Source: Bradyrhizobium nitroreducens
GTDB lineage: Bacteria; Pseudomonadota; Alphaproteobacteria; Rhizobiales; Xanthobacteraceae
Length of the DNA stretch: 64,000 nt
NCBI RefSeq assembly: GCF_002776695.1
Contig: NZ_LFJC01000003.1
Location: forward strand, 1,484,684 to 1,548,683
Direction of reading: 5' to 3'
The number at the start of each line of letters is the position of its first letter. The stretch's first letter is position 1. The position numbers and the translations under genes were made by a program. Below, piece after piece: positions 43,474 through 54,277 of the stretch. The notes beneath the pieces were generated by a model, which saw nothing but the letters and a program-made list of their open reading frames with translations, was not told the DNA's origin and did not search any database.

Positions 43474-44244
43474 ATGGTCTGGGATCCGCAGCAATATCTG
43501 AAGTTCTCCGGCCACCGGCTCCGGCCCGCCGTCGACCTCCTGGTGCGGATTCCGGATTTTGGCCCGCGCGAGATTGCCGATCTCGGGGCAGGGGCCGGCA
43601 ACGTCACCAAGCTGATCAAGGAGCGTTGGCCGGAGGCGAGCGTAACCGGCGTCGAGGGTTCGGCCGAGATGGTCGCCGCCGGCCGCAAGGCCGCGCCCGA
43701 CGTGGAATGGTCGCATGAAGATCTCGGCCATTGGCGCCCCGCCAGGCAATACGACCTGATCTATTCCAATGCCGCACTGCACTGGTTGCCCAATCATGCG
43801 GCACTGTTTCCCTCGGTGATGGAGAAGGTGAAGCCTAGCGGCATGCTTGCGGTACAGATGCCGCGCAACTTCCTGGCGCCTTCGCACGTGCTGATCGGCG
43901 AGACCGCGCTCGGTGGTCCGTGGCGCTCCAAGGTCGAGCACCTCGTCACGCCGCCGCCGGTCGAGGGGCCGGCCTACTACCATGATCTTCTCGCGCCGAT
44001 GTCGGCCAATATCGACATCTGGGAGACCGAATATCTGCAAGTTCTCGAAGGCGAGAACCCGGTCAAGGAATGGACCAAGGGGACCTGGCTGACGCGCTAT
44101 CTCGACGTGCTCGAGGGCGACGAGAGAAGCGCGTTCGAAGCCGCCTATGGCGCGCGTGTGGCGAAGGCCTATCCCAAGAATGCGGCAGGGCAGACCCTGT
44201 TCCCGTTCCGCCGTCTGTTCATGGTCGCCCAGCGCAAGGATTGA
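43474..44244 (+). CDS. tam: Trans-aconitate 2-methyltransferase
   Basis: A 256-residue SAM-dependent methyltransferase. It starts MVWDPQQYLKFSGHRLRPAVDLL, characteristic of Tam. The SAM-binding motif I is IADLGAGAGNVTKLI, motif II is VTGVEGSAEMV, and YDLIYSNAALHWLPNH follows. The enzyme methylates trans-aconitate, a spontaneous inhibitor of aconitase. Divergent from the SDR gene. A GC hairpin follows the stop. Confidence 0.9.
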   Translation: MVWDPQQYLKFSGHRLRPAVDLLVRIPDFGPREIADLGAGAGNVTKLIKERWPEASVTGVEGSAEMVAAGRKAAPDVEWSHEDLGHWRPARQYDLIYSNAALHWLPNHAALFPSVMEKVKPSGMLAVQMPRNFLAPSHVLIGETALGGPWRSKVEHLVTPPPVEGPAYYHDLLAPMSANIDIWETEYLQVLEGENPVKEWTKGTWLTRYLDVLEGDERSAFEAAYGARVAKAYPKNAAGQTLFPFRRLFMVAQRKD

Positions 44245-44267
44245 TGCGCTGCCGCAATGCGACATAA

Positions 44268-44291
44268 GCGCTCGTTCCCTGGGACGAGCGC
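44268..44291 (+). terminator. Hairpin downstream of tam
   Basis: GCGCTCGT and its complement ACGAGCGC enclose an 8-base loop, 24 bases after the tam stop. No T-run follows, so it is a weak intrinsic terminator candidate only. Confidence 0.4.
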
Positions 44292-44444
44292 GGGAGCGAG
44301 GTTGCATTAACTGCGCTCGTCAAGATAGCTTGGCTGCGGCAAATTGGGCTTAGGTCTAGTTGTTCGGCTTGCGGATTGCTGCCACTACTCAAACCGGAAA
44401 ACAAAAAAGCACCCGGTTTGTCTGGGGTTGTTGGGGAGGTCTTC

Positions 44445-45446
44445 ATGCGCAAACTGCTTCTTGCGGTCGCGGCGGCCGCGCTGATTCTCGCTCCTGCCGT
44501 TGCGCAGGCCCAGACGCCGATCGTCATCAAGTTCAGCCACGTCGTCGCCAACGACACCCCGAAAGGCAAAGGCGCGCTGAAGTTCAAGGAGCTTGCGGAG
44601 AAATACACCGACGGCAAGGTCAAGGTCGAAGTGTACCCGAACTCCACGCTCTACAAGGACAAGGAGGAGATCGAGGCGCTGCAGCTCGGCTCTGTGCAGA
44701 TGCTCGCGCCCTCCACCGCGAAGTTCGCGCCGCTCGGCGTCAAGGAGTTCGAAGCGCTCGACCTGCCCTGGCTGTTCAAGGACGACCAGACCTATGCCAA
44801 CGCGATGAAGGGCACGGTCGGCAAGTGGCTGTTCCAGAAGCTGGAGGCCAAAGGCATCATCGGGCTCGCCTATTGGGACAATGGCTTCCACATGCTCTCG
44901 GCCAACCGCCCCTTGCTGAAGCCGACCGATTTCCAGGGTCTCAAGTTCCGCATCTCCGGGTCGAAGATCGCCGACCAATATCTCCGCATCATGGGCTCGA
45001 TCCCGCAGATCATGGCGTTCTCCGAAGTCTACCAGGCTCTGCAGACCGGCGTGGTCGACGGCTGCGAGAACACTGCGTCCAACTACCTGACGCAGAAGTT
45101 CTACGAGGTGCAGAAGGACATCACCGTATCCTATCACGCGCACCTGCAATATGCCGTCATCGTCAACTCGAAGTTCTGGTCGGGTCTGCCGCCTGATATC
45201 CGCACCCAGCTCGACAAGGCGATGGCCGAGGCGACCGACTACACCAACTCGATCGCGCGACAGGAGAACGAGGACGCGCTGGCCGAGATCAAGAAGACGG
45301 GCAAGACCACGCTTCATTACCTCACCGATGCCGATCGCAAGGCATGGCAGGAGGCGATGCAGCCGACTTACAAATGGGCGAAGGGCCGGGTCGGGCAGGA
45401 GGTGCTCGATCTCGTCGCCAAGGAACTCGACGTCAAGATGAACTGA
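44445..45446 (+). CDS. dctP: TRAP transporter substrate-binding protein (DctP family)
   Basis: A 333-residue periplasmic binding protein. Signal peptide MRKLLLAVAAAALILAPAVAQA, then PIVIKFSHVVANDTPKGKGALKFKEL, the usual DctP start. KFRISGSKIADQYLRIMGSIPQIM contains the conserved Arg that binds the substrate carboxylate, and QTGVVDGCENTASNYLTQKFYEVQK follows. The cargo is a C4-dicarboxylate or other carboxylic acid. Start at 44445 chosen for the signal peptide and GGGGAGG site. It is followed by the fused permease gene. Confidence 0.92.
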   Translation: MRKLLLAVAAAALILAPAVAQAQTPIVIKFSHVVANDTPKGKGALKFKELAEKYTDGKVKVEVYPNSTLYKDKEEIEALQLGSVQMLAPSTAKFAPLGVKEFEALDLPWLFKDDQTYANAMKGTVGKWLFQKLEAKGIIGLAYWDNGFHMLSANRPLLKPTDFQGLKFRISGSKIADQYLRIMGSIPQIMAFSEVYQALQTGVVDGCENTASNYLTQKFYEVQKDITVSYHAHLQYAVIVNSKFWSGLPPDIRTQLDKAMAEATDYTNSIARQENEDALAEIKKTGKTTLHYLTDADRKAWQEAMQPTYKWAKGRVGQEVLDLVAKELDVKMN

Positions 45447-45473
45447 CGGCCGCGGCCCAACAAGAACAACAGC

Positions 45474-45505
45474 AACGGTCGGGGGTGATCGCACTCCCGG
45501 CCGTT
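45474..45505 (+). terminator. Attenuator-like hairpin between dctP and dctQM
   Basis: A 10-base stem (AACGGTCGGG paired with CCCGGCCGTT, one G-U pair) sits 28 bases after the dctP stop. No strong T-run follows. It could protect or partly terminate the dctP message, giving more binding protein than permease, a common arrangement in TRAP operons. Confidence 0.55.
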
Positions 45506-45544
45506 TCGCTCTTGAAGGGACGAGCCAATGCTGGGGGGACCAAG

Positions 45545-47578
45545 TTGCTGCGTGTGCTGAATCGTTTTCTCGATCATCTCGAGGAATGGCTGATCGCGAC
45601 GATGATCGCGGCCGCGACGTCGCTCATTTTCGTCGCCGTGCTGCACCGTTACGGCGCCGGGCTGTCGATCGACATCGCCAAATGGGCGGAAGCCCGCAAC
45701 CTGACCTTCCTTGCGGTCCCCATGCGAGCCGCGTTCGTCTGGCTCGCTGCGCTGGACCTGTCCTGGGCGCAGGAACTCTGCATCTACATGTTCATCTGGA
45801 TGGCCAAGTTCGGCGCCGCCTACGGCGTGCGGACCGGCATCCATGTCGGCGTCGACGTGCTGGTCAACATCCTTCCCGGCGGATCGCGCCGGCGCGTCAT
45901 CACCTTCGGTCTTCTGTGCGGCGCGCTCTTCACCGCCATCGTCGCCTATTTCGGCGCCGCGTTCGTCGGCCAGATGTGGCAGACCGGCCAGCAGTCCAAC
46001 GATCTGGAAGCACCGATGTGGATGGTGTATCTCACCATCCCGCTCGGCTCCGGCCTGATGTGCTTCCGCTTCCTGCAGGTCGCCTGGTCGTTCTATCGCA
46101 CCGGCGAGCTGCCGCATCACGACATGGCCGGCGTCGAAGGCGTCGAGGTGGACCCGGTGCATCCGGCGCCGGTGACGCCCACCCAGGTGGTCCGGGACGA
46201 GCGCAGCCCGCTCGGCTGGATCCTGATGTTGCTGCCGGTGCTGATCGTCGCCCTGTGCTTCGCTCATTCGGCTCACATCATCACGCTGCCTCAGGGCCTG
46301 CGCGTCGTCATCGTGTTCGCGCTGCTGCTGTCCTTGATGCTGACGGGCATGCCGATCTCGATCGCGCTGGGTCTCACCGTGCTCAGCTTCATGTTCACGC
46401 TGACCGACGTGCGAACGGAATCGGTGGCGCTGAAGCTGTTCACCGGGATCGAGAATTTCGAGATCATGGCGATCCCGTTCTTCATCCTCGCCGGCAATTT
46501 CCTGACCCATGGCGGGGTGGCGCGGCGGATGATCACCTTCGCAACCTCGCTGGTCGGCCATTGGTACGGCGGTCTGGCGCTGTCCGGGGTGGTCGCCTGC
46601 GCGCTGTTCGCCGCGATTTCGGGCTCCTCGCCGGCAACCGTGGTGGCGATCGGCTCGGTGATCCTGCCGGCGATGGTCGCGCAAGGCTTCCCGAAGCGGT
46701 TCGGCGCCGGTGTGATCACGACGTCGGGCTCGCTCGGAATCCTGATTCCGCCGTCGATCCCGATGGTGCTGTACGCCGTCTCCACCAACAGCTCGGTCGG
46801 CAAGCTGTTCATCGCCGGCATCGTACCGGGATTCGTGCTGGCCTCGCTGCTCGGCGCCACGACGTTCTACCGGGCCTGGCGCAACGACTATCCGCGGATG
46901 CGGAAGGCCACCTTCCTCGAGCGTCTCGACGCCTTCCGCAAGTCGATCTGGGGCATCCTGCTGATCGTGATCGTGATCGGCGGCATCTATAGCGGCCTGT
47001 TCACGCCGACCGAGGCGGCCGCCGTCAGCGCCGTCTACGCCTTCATCGTCGCGGTGTTCATCTACAAGGACCTCAAGCTGCGGGACGTGCCGAGGGTGCT
47101 GCTGTCGTCGGCGAACCTGTCGGCGATGCTGCTCTACATCATCACCAACGCCGTGCTGTTCTCGTTCCTGATGACCTACGAGAACGTGCCGCAGGCGCTG
47201 GCGCAATGGATGATCGACCAGGGCTTGGGGTGGATCGGCTTCCTGCTGCTCGTCAACCTCCTGCTGCTGGTGGCCGGCAACGTGATGGAGCCGTCCTCGA
47301 TCATCCTGATCATGGCCCCGATCCTGTTTCCGGTCGCGGTCAAGCTCGGCATCGACCCCATTCACTTCGGCATCCTGATGACGGTCAACATGGAGGTCGG
47401 CCTGTGCCATCCGCCTGTCGGCCTCAATCTCTACGTGGCCTCGGGCATCGCCAAGATGGGCATCACCGAGCTCACGGTCGCGGTGTGGCCGTGGCTGCTG
47501 ACGATGCTGGGATTCCTGGTGGTGGTGACCTACTGGCCGGGCCTGTCGTTGTGGCTGCCGAGGCTGCTCGGGATGTAA
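45545..47578 (+). CDS. Fused TRAP transporter permease (DctQ-DctM)
   Basis: A 677-residue membrane protein joining the small (DctQ) and large (DctM) TRAP subunits. Residues about 1-210 are DctQ-like, with four helices including ELCIYMFIWMAKFGAAYGVRTGIHVGVDV. A hydrophilic linker (about 190-225) leads to the DctM part, with GMPISIALGLTVLSF, FFILAGNFLTHGGVARRM, SGSSPATVVAIGSVILPAM and NMEVGLCHPPVGLNLYV. It lacks an ATG at its start: TTG at 45545 with a GGGGGGA site is favoured, GTG at 45485 lies in a hairpin loop. Works with DctP. Confidence 0.88.
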   Translation: MLRVLNRFLDHLEEWLIATMIAAATSLIFVAVLHRYGAGLSIDIAKWAEARNLTFLAVPMRAAFVWLAALDLSWAQELCIYMFIWMAKFGAAYGVRTGIHVGVDVLVNILPGGSRRRVITFGLLCGALFTAIVAYFGAAFVGQMWQTGQQSNDLEAPMWMVYLTIPLGSGLMCFRFLQVAWSFYRTGELPHHDMAGVEGVEVDPVHPAPVTPTQVVRDERSPLGWILMLLPVLIVALCFAHSAHIITLPQGLRVVIVFALLLSLMLTGMPISIALGLTVLSFMFTLTDVRTESVALKLFTGIENFEIMAIPFFILAGNFLTHGGVARRMITFATSLVGHWYGGLALSGVVACALFAAISGSSPATVVAIGSVILPAMVAQGFPKRFGAGVITTSGSLGILIPPSIPMVLYAVSTNSSVGKLFIAGIVPGFVLASLLGATTFYRAWRNDYPRMRKATFLERLDAFRKSIWGILLIVIVIGGIYSGLFTPTEAAAVSAVYAFIVAVFIYKDLKLRDVPRVLLSSANLSAMLLYIITNAVLFSFLMTYENVPQALAQWMIDQGLGWIGFLLLVNLLLLVAGNVMEPSSIILIMAPILFPVAVKLGIDPIHFGILMTVNMEVGLCHPPVGLNLYVASGIAKMGITELTVAVWPWLLTMLGFLVVVTYWPGLSLWLPRLLGM

Positions 47579-47699
47579 TGTGGGCGAAGATCACGCATGG
47601 CTAACGCGCGGTTAACCCGCGCGCTAAAATGCTGGCGTGGTGCGACGCACCCCTTTTTACGGATATGAGGTAGGACCATGCCAGCAGATGGGAGCTGGC

Positions 47700-48863
47700 A
47701 TGTTCTTCGACAGAATGGAATCCGGACGGGCGTCGATTTCCGATGCCGTCTATCTGGAAGTCATCGGGGGCCTTCACGGCACCACGATGCCGAACATTCT
47801 CGCGGCCTCCTGCCTTGCAATGGTCGGCGCGATCACGACCTACGAGACCGGAGACATGGTGACGGCGATCCTGACGGTCGCCGGTGTCGTGGTGGCAATC
47901 GTCCGTCTGCTCGAGATTCTTGCTTTCCGTCGTCGTCTCACCCGTTCACCGCAACTCGGTCGGGCCGAGGCCGCGACCTGGGAGCGGCGTTACATTGCCG
48001 GCACCGTCGCGACGGCGTTGGTGCTTGGCGTGTTCGCGGCGCGCAGCATCGTGCTGGGTGATGCGCTCTGCTCCGTGATGGCGATCGGGATCGGATTCGG
48101 CTTCGGCGCCGGCGTGGTGGCGCGGCTGGCGCTGCGTCCCGTCGCGGCGCTGCTCGATCTGGTCGCGATCGCCGGGCCTACCGCGATCGTCACGTTCATG
48201 CAGCCGGATCTGCGCCACGTCGGCCTCGGGCTTCTCATTCTGATGTACGTGGTCGCGAGTTTCGAGATGGTGCGGTTGAGCTTCAACGCCTCGATCAGCC
48301 AGATCACGCTGAAGCGGAAATTCGAGCAGCTCGCGCGCTCGGATTCGATGACCGGCGTATCCAACCGCTCGGTGCTGGCGGCGGATCTGCCCCTGATGCT
48401 GTCAGCCGGGATGGTTGCGGTCCATACGCTCGATCTCGACCGCTTCAAGGAAGCCAATGACAGGTTCGGCCATCCCGCGGGTGATGCGCTGCTGAAGCAG
48501 GTCGCCGGGCGGCTCAAGGCGCTCGTCACGCAAGACGACCTGTTGATCCGCATGGGGGGCGATGAATTCGTTCTGGTCCAGAGCGCGGCGGCTGATGCGG
48601 AGGCGATGGCGCAGCGCATCGTGCAGTCGATCAGCGCGCCGTACGACGTCGACGGACAGGTGATCGAGCTTGGCGTCAGCGTCGGCGTTGCCGTCGCGCC
48701 GGACGACGGGCGCACCGCGGAAGCGCTGCTGTCGCGCTCCGACAAGGCGCTGTACCGGGCCAAGCAACATCGCGGCGGCTATGTGCTGGCGCGGGAATTG
48801 CGCGTGGCCGAGGCGGGTGTTGCAACGGCGGTGACCGAAGGATTGACCGCGCAAGCGGCATAG
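47700..48863 (+). CDS. Membrane-anchored diguanylate cyclase (GGDEF)
   Basis: A 387-residue protein. About five to six hydrophobic segments fill residues 25-205, then a GGDEF domain (about 215-375) follows. The active site reads MGGDEF and the LDLDRFKEANDRFGHPAGDALL motif is intact, so it should make cyclic di-GMP. The inhibitory RxxD site that would lie five residues before GGDEF reads TQDD, so product inhibition is probably lost. The ATG at 47700 has GGGAG nearby and gives a soluble N-tail MFFDRMESGR. The membrane part resembles no sensor domain I know. Confidence 0.9.
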   Translation: MFFDRMESGRASISDAVYLEVIGGLHGTTMPNILAASCLAMVGAITTYETGDMVTAILTVAGVVVAIVRLLEILAFRRRLTRSPQLGRAEAATWERRYIAGTVATALVLGVFAARSIVLGDALCSVMAIGIGFGFGAGVVARLALRPVAALLDLVAIAGPTAIVTFMQPDLRHVGLGLLILMYVVASFEMVRLSFNASISQITLKRKFEQLARSDSMTGVSNRSVLAADLPLMLSAGMVAVHTLDLDRFKEANDRFGHPAGDALLKQVAGRLKALVTQDDLLIRMGGDEFVLVQSAAADAEAMAQRIVQSISAPYDVDGQVIELGVSVGVAVAPDDGRTAEALLSRSDKALYRAKQHRGGYVLARELRVAEAGVATAVTEGLTAQAA

Positions 48864-48992
48864 ACGGCGCCACCTTCTCCCATAAAGGGAATGGGGAAGA
48901 AGAAAAGGCCATTGTCCTTTCACCTCCGCCAGTGATGGCAATCGACCGCGAGATGCGGTTAGATGCCGCGCAACCGGCCGGGAGGGAGAAAC

Positions 48993-50921
48993 ATGACCGA
49001 CGCCAGCAACGAGCCGAAGGACGCGAGCGCGTCCGTCATCGCGCAGCATGAGGCGATGCTGAACGCGCTGCCGTTTTCCGACACGCGGGATTTCGACGAC
49101 GCCGCGCGCGGCTTCCTCGGCACGATCGAGAACGCGACGATTACCAACCCGCAGGGGCGGACGGTCTGGAGTCTCGAGCCTTACGGCTTCCTGTCCCCCG
49201 AGAAGGCGCCGCCGACGGTCAATCCGAGCCTGTGGCGGCAGTCGCGGCTGAACATGCAGCACGGCCTGTTCGAGGTCGTGCCCGGCGTCTACCAGGTGCG
49301 CGGGCTCGACATCGCCAACATGACGCTGATCGAGAGTGACAACGGCGTCATCGTCGTCGACACCCTGACCTCGATCGAGGGGGCGCGGGCCGCACTCGAT
49401 CTCTACTTCAAGCACCGCGGCCTGAAGCCGGTTGCGGCCGTCATCTTCACGCACACCCACACCGACCATTGGGGCGGCGTGCGCGGCGTGCTGGAGGAGG
49501 ATGCGCTGGCGACAGGCCGCGTGCCCATCATCGCACCGAACCTGTTCATGGAGCATGCCGTCTCCGAGAACATCATCGCGGGACCGGCCATGCTGCGCCG
49601 GGCGCAATATCAGTTCGGGCCGCTGCTCGCCAAGGGCGCGCGCGGGCAGGTCGATTGCGGGCTCGGCAAGTCGATGGCGGCAGGATCGGTGGCGCTGCTG
49701 CGCCCGACCGATCTGATCATGGCGACCGGCGACAGGCGCGTCATCGACGGCGTCGAATTCGAATTCCAGATGGCGCCGAACAGCGAAGCGCCGGCGGAGA
49801 TGCACTTCTTCATCCCGCGCTACAAGCTCCTGAACCTCGCCGAGAACTGCACTCACAATTTCCACAATCTGCTGCCGTTCCGCGGCGCCGACGTGCGCGA
49901 TGCGCTGGCCTGGTCGAAATATCTGGGCGAGGCGCTGCAGCTGTGGGACGGCAAGGCGGAGGCGATGTGCGGTCAGCACCACTGGCCGGTGTGGGGACGC
50001 GAGCGCATCGGCACGATGATCCGCCAGCAGCGCGACCTCTACAAATTCGCGCACGACCAGACCATCCGCCTGATGAACCACGGCCTCACCGCGGCCGAGA
50101 TCGCCGAGACGATCCGGCTGCCGAACAGCCTGGAGGGCGCCTGGCACGGCCGCGGCTATTACGGCCACATCCGGCACAATGTGAAGGCGATCTACCAGAA
50201 ATATCTCGGCTGGTACGACGCCAACCCGGTCAATCTCGATCCGCTGCCGCCGGTGGAGTCGGGAAGGAAATACGTCGAGTACATGGGCGGCGCCGATGCC
50301 ATCCTTGTGCGCGCACGAGCGGATTTCGACAAGGGGGAGTTTCGCTTCGTCGCGCAGGCGCTCAGTCATCTGGTCTTCGCCGAGCCTGATCATGCGGCGG
50401 CGCGCGCTCTGCTCGCCGACACGCTGGAGCAGCTCGGCTACGCCGCCGAAAGCGCGACCTGGCGCAACGCCTATCTGTTCGGCGCGCAGGAATTGCGCCA
50501 GGGAATGCCGAAGGTGCCGGCCCGGCCGCCGATGCCGCGCGAGACGCTGGCGGCGCTGCGCACCTCGCAGCTCTGGGACGTGCTGGGCATTCGCCTCAAC
50601 GGCCCCAAGGCGGAAGGCAAGCATATCGTCTTGAACTGGCGCTTTTCCGACACCGGGGAGACCTTCGTGCTCAACCTCGAGAACTGCGCGCTCACTTATA
50701 CCGAGGGCGTGCAGGCGGAGGGCGCCGACGCCAGCTTCACGCTGGCGCGTGCCACGCTCGATGAGGTCATCGCGAAGCTGACGAGCTTCCCGGAAGTCGT
50801 CGCCGCCGGCAAGGTCAAGCTGTCGGGCAACCCGATGAAGCTTGCCGAGCTGATGGGCCTGATGGACGAATTCCCGAGGATGTTCGAGATCGTTGAGCCG
50901 AAGCGGGCGGTGGTGAGGTAG
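48993..50921 (+). CDS. Alkyl/aryl-sulfatase, metallo-beta-lactamase fold (SdsA1/BDS1-like)
   Basis: A 642-residue zinc hydrolase. The metal motif is THTHTDHWGG (about residues 161-170), with further ligands in AENCTHNFHN and GQHHWPVWGRE. A helical dimerisation domain follows, including AWHGRGYYGHIRHNVKAIYQKYLGWYD. A C-terminal sterol-carrier-like domain (from about residue 520, with LNWRFSDTGETFVLNLEN) completes the layout. The family cleaves sulfate from primary alkyl sulfates such as dodecyl sulfate. No signal peptide was seen, unlike the Pseudomonas enzyme. Start chosen for the GGGAGGGAG site. Confidence 0.9.
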   Translation: MTDASNEPKDASASVIAQHEAMLNALPFSDTRDFDDAARGFLGTIENATITNPQGRTVWSLEPYGFLSPEKAPPTVNPSLWRQSRLNMQHGLFEVVPGVYQVRGLDIANMTLIESDNGVIVVDTLTSIEGARAALDLYFKHRGLKPVAAVIFTHTHTDHWGGVRGVLEEDALATGRVPIIAPNLFMEHAVSENIIAGPAMLRRAQYQFGPLLAKGARGQVDCGLGKSMAAGSVALLRPTDLIMATGDRRVIDGVEFEFQMAPNSEAPAEMHFFIPRYKLLNLAENCTHNFHNLLPFRGADVRDALAWSKYLGEALQLWDGKAEAMCGQHHWPVWGRERIGTMIRQQRDLYKFAHDQTIRLMNHGLTAAEIAETIRLPNSLEGAWHGRGYYGHIRHNVKAIYQKYLGWYDANPVNLDPLPPVESGRKYVEYMGGADAILVRARADFDKGEFRFVAQALSHLVFAEPDHAAARALLADTLEQLGYAAESATWRNAYLFGAQELRQGMPKVPARPPMPRETLAALRTSQLWDVLGIRLNGPKAEGKHIVLNWRFSDTGETFVLNLENCALTYTEGVQAEGADASFTLARATLDEVIAKLTSFPEVVAAGKVKLSGNPMKLAELMGLMDEFPRMFEIVEPKRAVVR

Positions 50922-50954
50922 GGGGAGGCCCGCGTTGACGCGCTGAGGGCGCGT

Positions 50955-51110
50955 CACACTCCGCTGTCGTCCCCGCGAACGCGGGGAGCCATAGCCACAG
51001 GAAGCTGGTAACTCCGAGCCTTCGCAAAACCAATGCTGCGGAGTATGGGTCCCGGATCGGCGCGCGCTCAAGGCGCGCTTGTCCGGGACGACAGTTGCGG
51101 TCGCGGCCGC
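50955..51110. repeat. Composite palindromic repeat between converging genes
   Basis: The gap holds CCCCGCGAACGCGGGG, a GCGCGC-TCAAG-GCGCGC hairpin and outer arms GTCCCGGATC / GTCCGGGAC, with matching TGTCGTCC and GGACGACA ends. This is a dispersed repeat style common between Bradyrhizobium genes. It may terminate both converging transcripts. Confidence 0.6.
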
Positions 51111-51112
51111 CC

Positions 51113-52183
51113 TTACTCCGCGCTGCTCACCAGTTTGATCCGCGGGGCCTTTTCCTCGGCGAGGCTGCGGTAGGCTGCGAGATAGTCGAGCGCCATGCGC
51201 CGTGCGGTGAAGCGCGTCTCGAACTGCTTGCGGATCGCGGCGCGGTCGAGTTGCGCGAGGCGGCCGACGACGCCGGCCGCGCTGAGCACGTCCTCGACCA
51301 CGAATCCGGTCAGGCCTTCGTCGATGATCTCAGGCACCGAGCCGCGGTTGAAGGCGACGACGGGCGTTCCGCAGGCCATGGCCTCGATCATCACCAGGCC
51401 GAACGGCTCCGGCCAGTCGATCGGCAGCAGAAGCCCGAGCGCACCGCTGAGGAAATCCGACTTCTCGTGATCGCTGATCTCGCCGATGAACTCCACCAGC
51501 GGATTGTTCTCGATCATGGGACGGATCAGCTCGTCGTAGTAGTCCTTGTCGGCGCGATCGACCTTGGCCGCAATCTTCAGCGGGATGCCGCAATGGGACG
51601 CGATCTTGATGGCGCGGTCGACGCCCTTCTCGGGCGCGATGCGGCCGAGTACGGCGAGATATTCCTGTTTTGCCGGCTTCGGCGTCAGCAGTTTCTCCGG
51701 CAAGCCGTGGTAAATCGTCTTCACCCAGTTCGCCTGCGGCACCGGACGGCGCTGCGCATTGGAGATCGAGATGACGGGCATCTTGGAGAAGGTGTTGAAG
51801 ACCGGCTGATGCTCCGGAAGATCGAGCCGGCCGTGCAGCGTGGTCAAGAACGGCGTCGGCTGCCGATGGAATAGCGACCAGGGATAATAGTCGAGATGGA
51901 AGTGGAGGAAGTCGAATTCCTCGTCGTCACATTTCTGCCGCACGCGCTCGAGCAGCACCATGTGCAGCGCATTGGGATCGCGCACGGAACCGTCGAGGCG
52001 TAGCGCTCTCGGCCACAGGGCATCCAGCTTGGCCGATGTCTGCGAATCGCCGCTGGCGAACAGCGTCACGTCGTGTCCAAGGGCCACCAGCTCTTCCGTC
52101 AACCAATGCACCACCCGCTCGGTGCCGCCATACAGCTTGGGTGGAACAGCCTCCGTCAACGGAGCTACCTGCGCGATGCGCAT
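51113..52183 (-). CDS. Family 4 glycosyltransferase
   Basis: A 356-residue GT-B fold enzyme. It begins MRIAQVAPLTEAVPPKLYGGTERVVHWL with the acceptor-side Gly-rich loop. FDFLHFHLDYYP and LAVLGRIAPEKGVDRAIKIA lead to the donor-binding EPFGLVMIEAMACGTPVVAFNRGSVPEII, which has the EX7E motif (E...E). Catalyses sugar transfer, perhaps in trehalose, sucrose or surface polysaccharide synthesis; substrate unknown. A perfect sigma-EcfG promoter lies about 70 bases upstream, so it may belong to the stress regulon. Confidence 0.88.
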   Translation of the reverse strand: MRIAQVAPLTEAVPPKLYGGTERVVHWLTEELVALGHDVTLFASGDSQTSAKLDALWPRALRLDGSVRDPNALHMVLLERVRQKCDDEEFDFLHFHLDYYPWSLFHRQPTPFLTTLHGRLDLPEHQPVFNTFSKMPVISISNAQRRPVPQANWVKTIYHGLPEKLLTPKPAKQEYLAVLGRIAPEKGVDRAIKIASHCGIPLKIAAKVDRADKDYYDELIRPMIENNPLVEFIGEISDHEKSDFLSGALGLLLPIDWPEPFGLVMIEAMACGTPVVAFNRGSVPEIIDEGLTGFVVEDVLSAAGVVGRLAQLDRAAIRKQFETRFTARRMALDYLAAYRSLAEEKAPRIKLVSSAE

Positions 52184-52454
52184 CTCACCATCTCCTCTGC
52201 GATCATGGAGTCAAAGCCCCCGCCGTGTCTTGGCACCGGCACGCCAGACTGGGAACGTTCTCGCATCTGCGAAGTTCCTTCCCCAGACGTTACTTCTTCG
52301 ACACACTGCAGCGTGGTCGCGATGATGCCATCACCTCATCTCACATCGTCCGCATCTGCATGTCGTGATCGCTCGGCCGGGAACCGGTGGCGAACGGTCG
52401 ATGTTCAGTCGATCAGTCGCAAAACAAAAATCAGCATAACGGGGCGATAGCCAT
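52184..52454. promoter_or_regulatory. Divergent promoter region with two candidate EcfG-type sites
   Basis: Between the glycosyltransferase (minus) and ABC exporter (plus) genes. The strong site is on the minus strand (52254-52278). On the plus strand GGAAC at 52380-52384 is followed after 17 bases by TGTT (one mismatch from CGTT), a weaker candidate for the exporter gene. Confidence 0.35.
52254..52278 (-). promoter_or_regulatory. Candidate sigma-EcfG promoter of the glycosyltransferase gene
   Basis: On the minus strand GGAAC (52278-52274) and CGTT (52257-52254) are exactly 16 bases apart, about 70 bases before the glycosyltransferase ATG. The surrounding DNA is partly symmetrical (GGAAC...AGTTCC), so the plus strand also carries a near match with one mismatch in the -10 box. 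Confidence 0.65.
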
Positions 52455-54218
<1,764 letters not shown>

Positions 54219-54277
54219 ACCCACAGTCGCGTTCTCGAGTCGGTTGCGTTTCGAAAACAAGCGCAGGGAAGCAGCTC

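Noticed and set aside
45528..45540. ATG at 45528 as start of dctQM
   Set aside because: It is out of frame with the permease.
45368..47410. 680-residue open frame opposite dctQM
   Set aside because: Highly charged antisense shadow of a membrane-protein gene; no ribosome site or family signal.
48402..51071. 889-residue open frame on the minus strand
   Set aside because: It spans the ends of two real genes and a repeat, which real genes do not.
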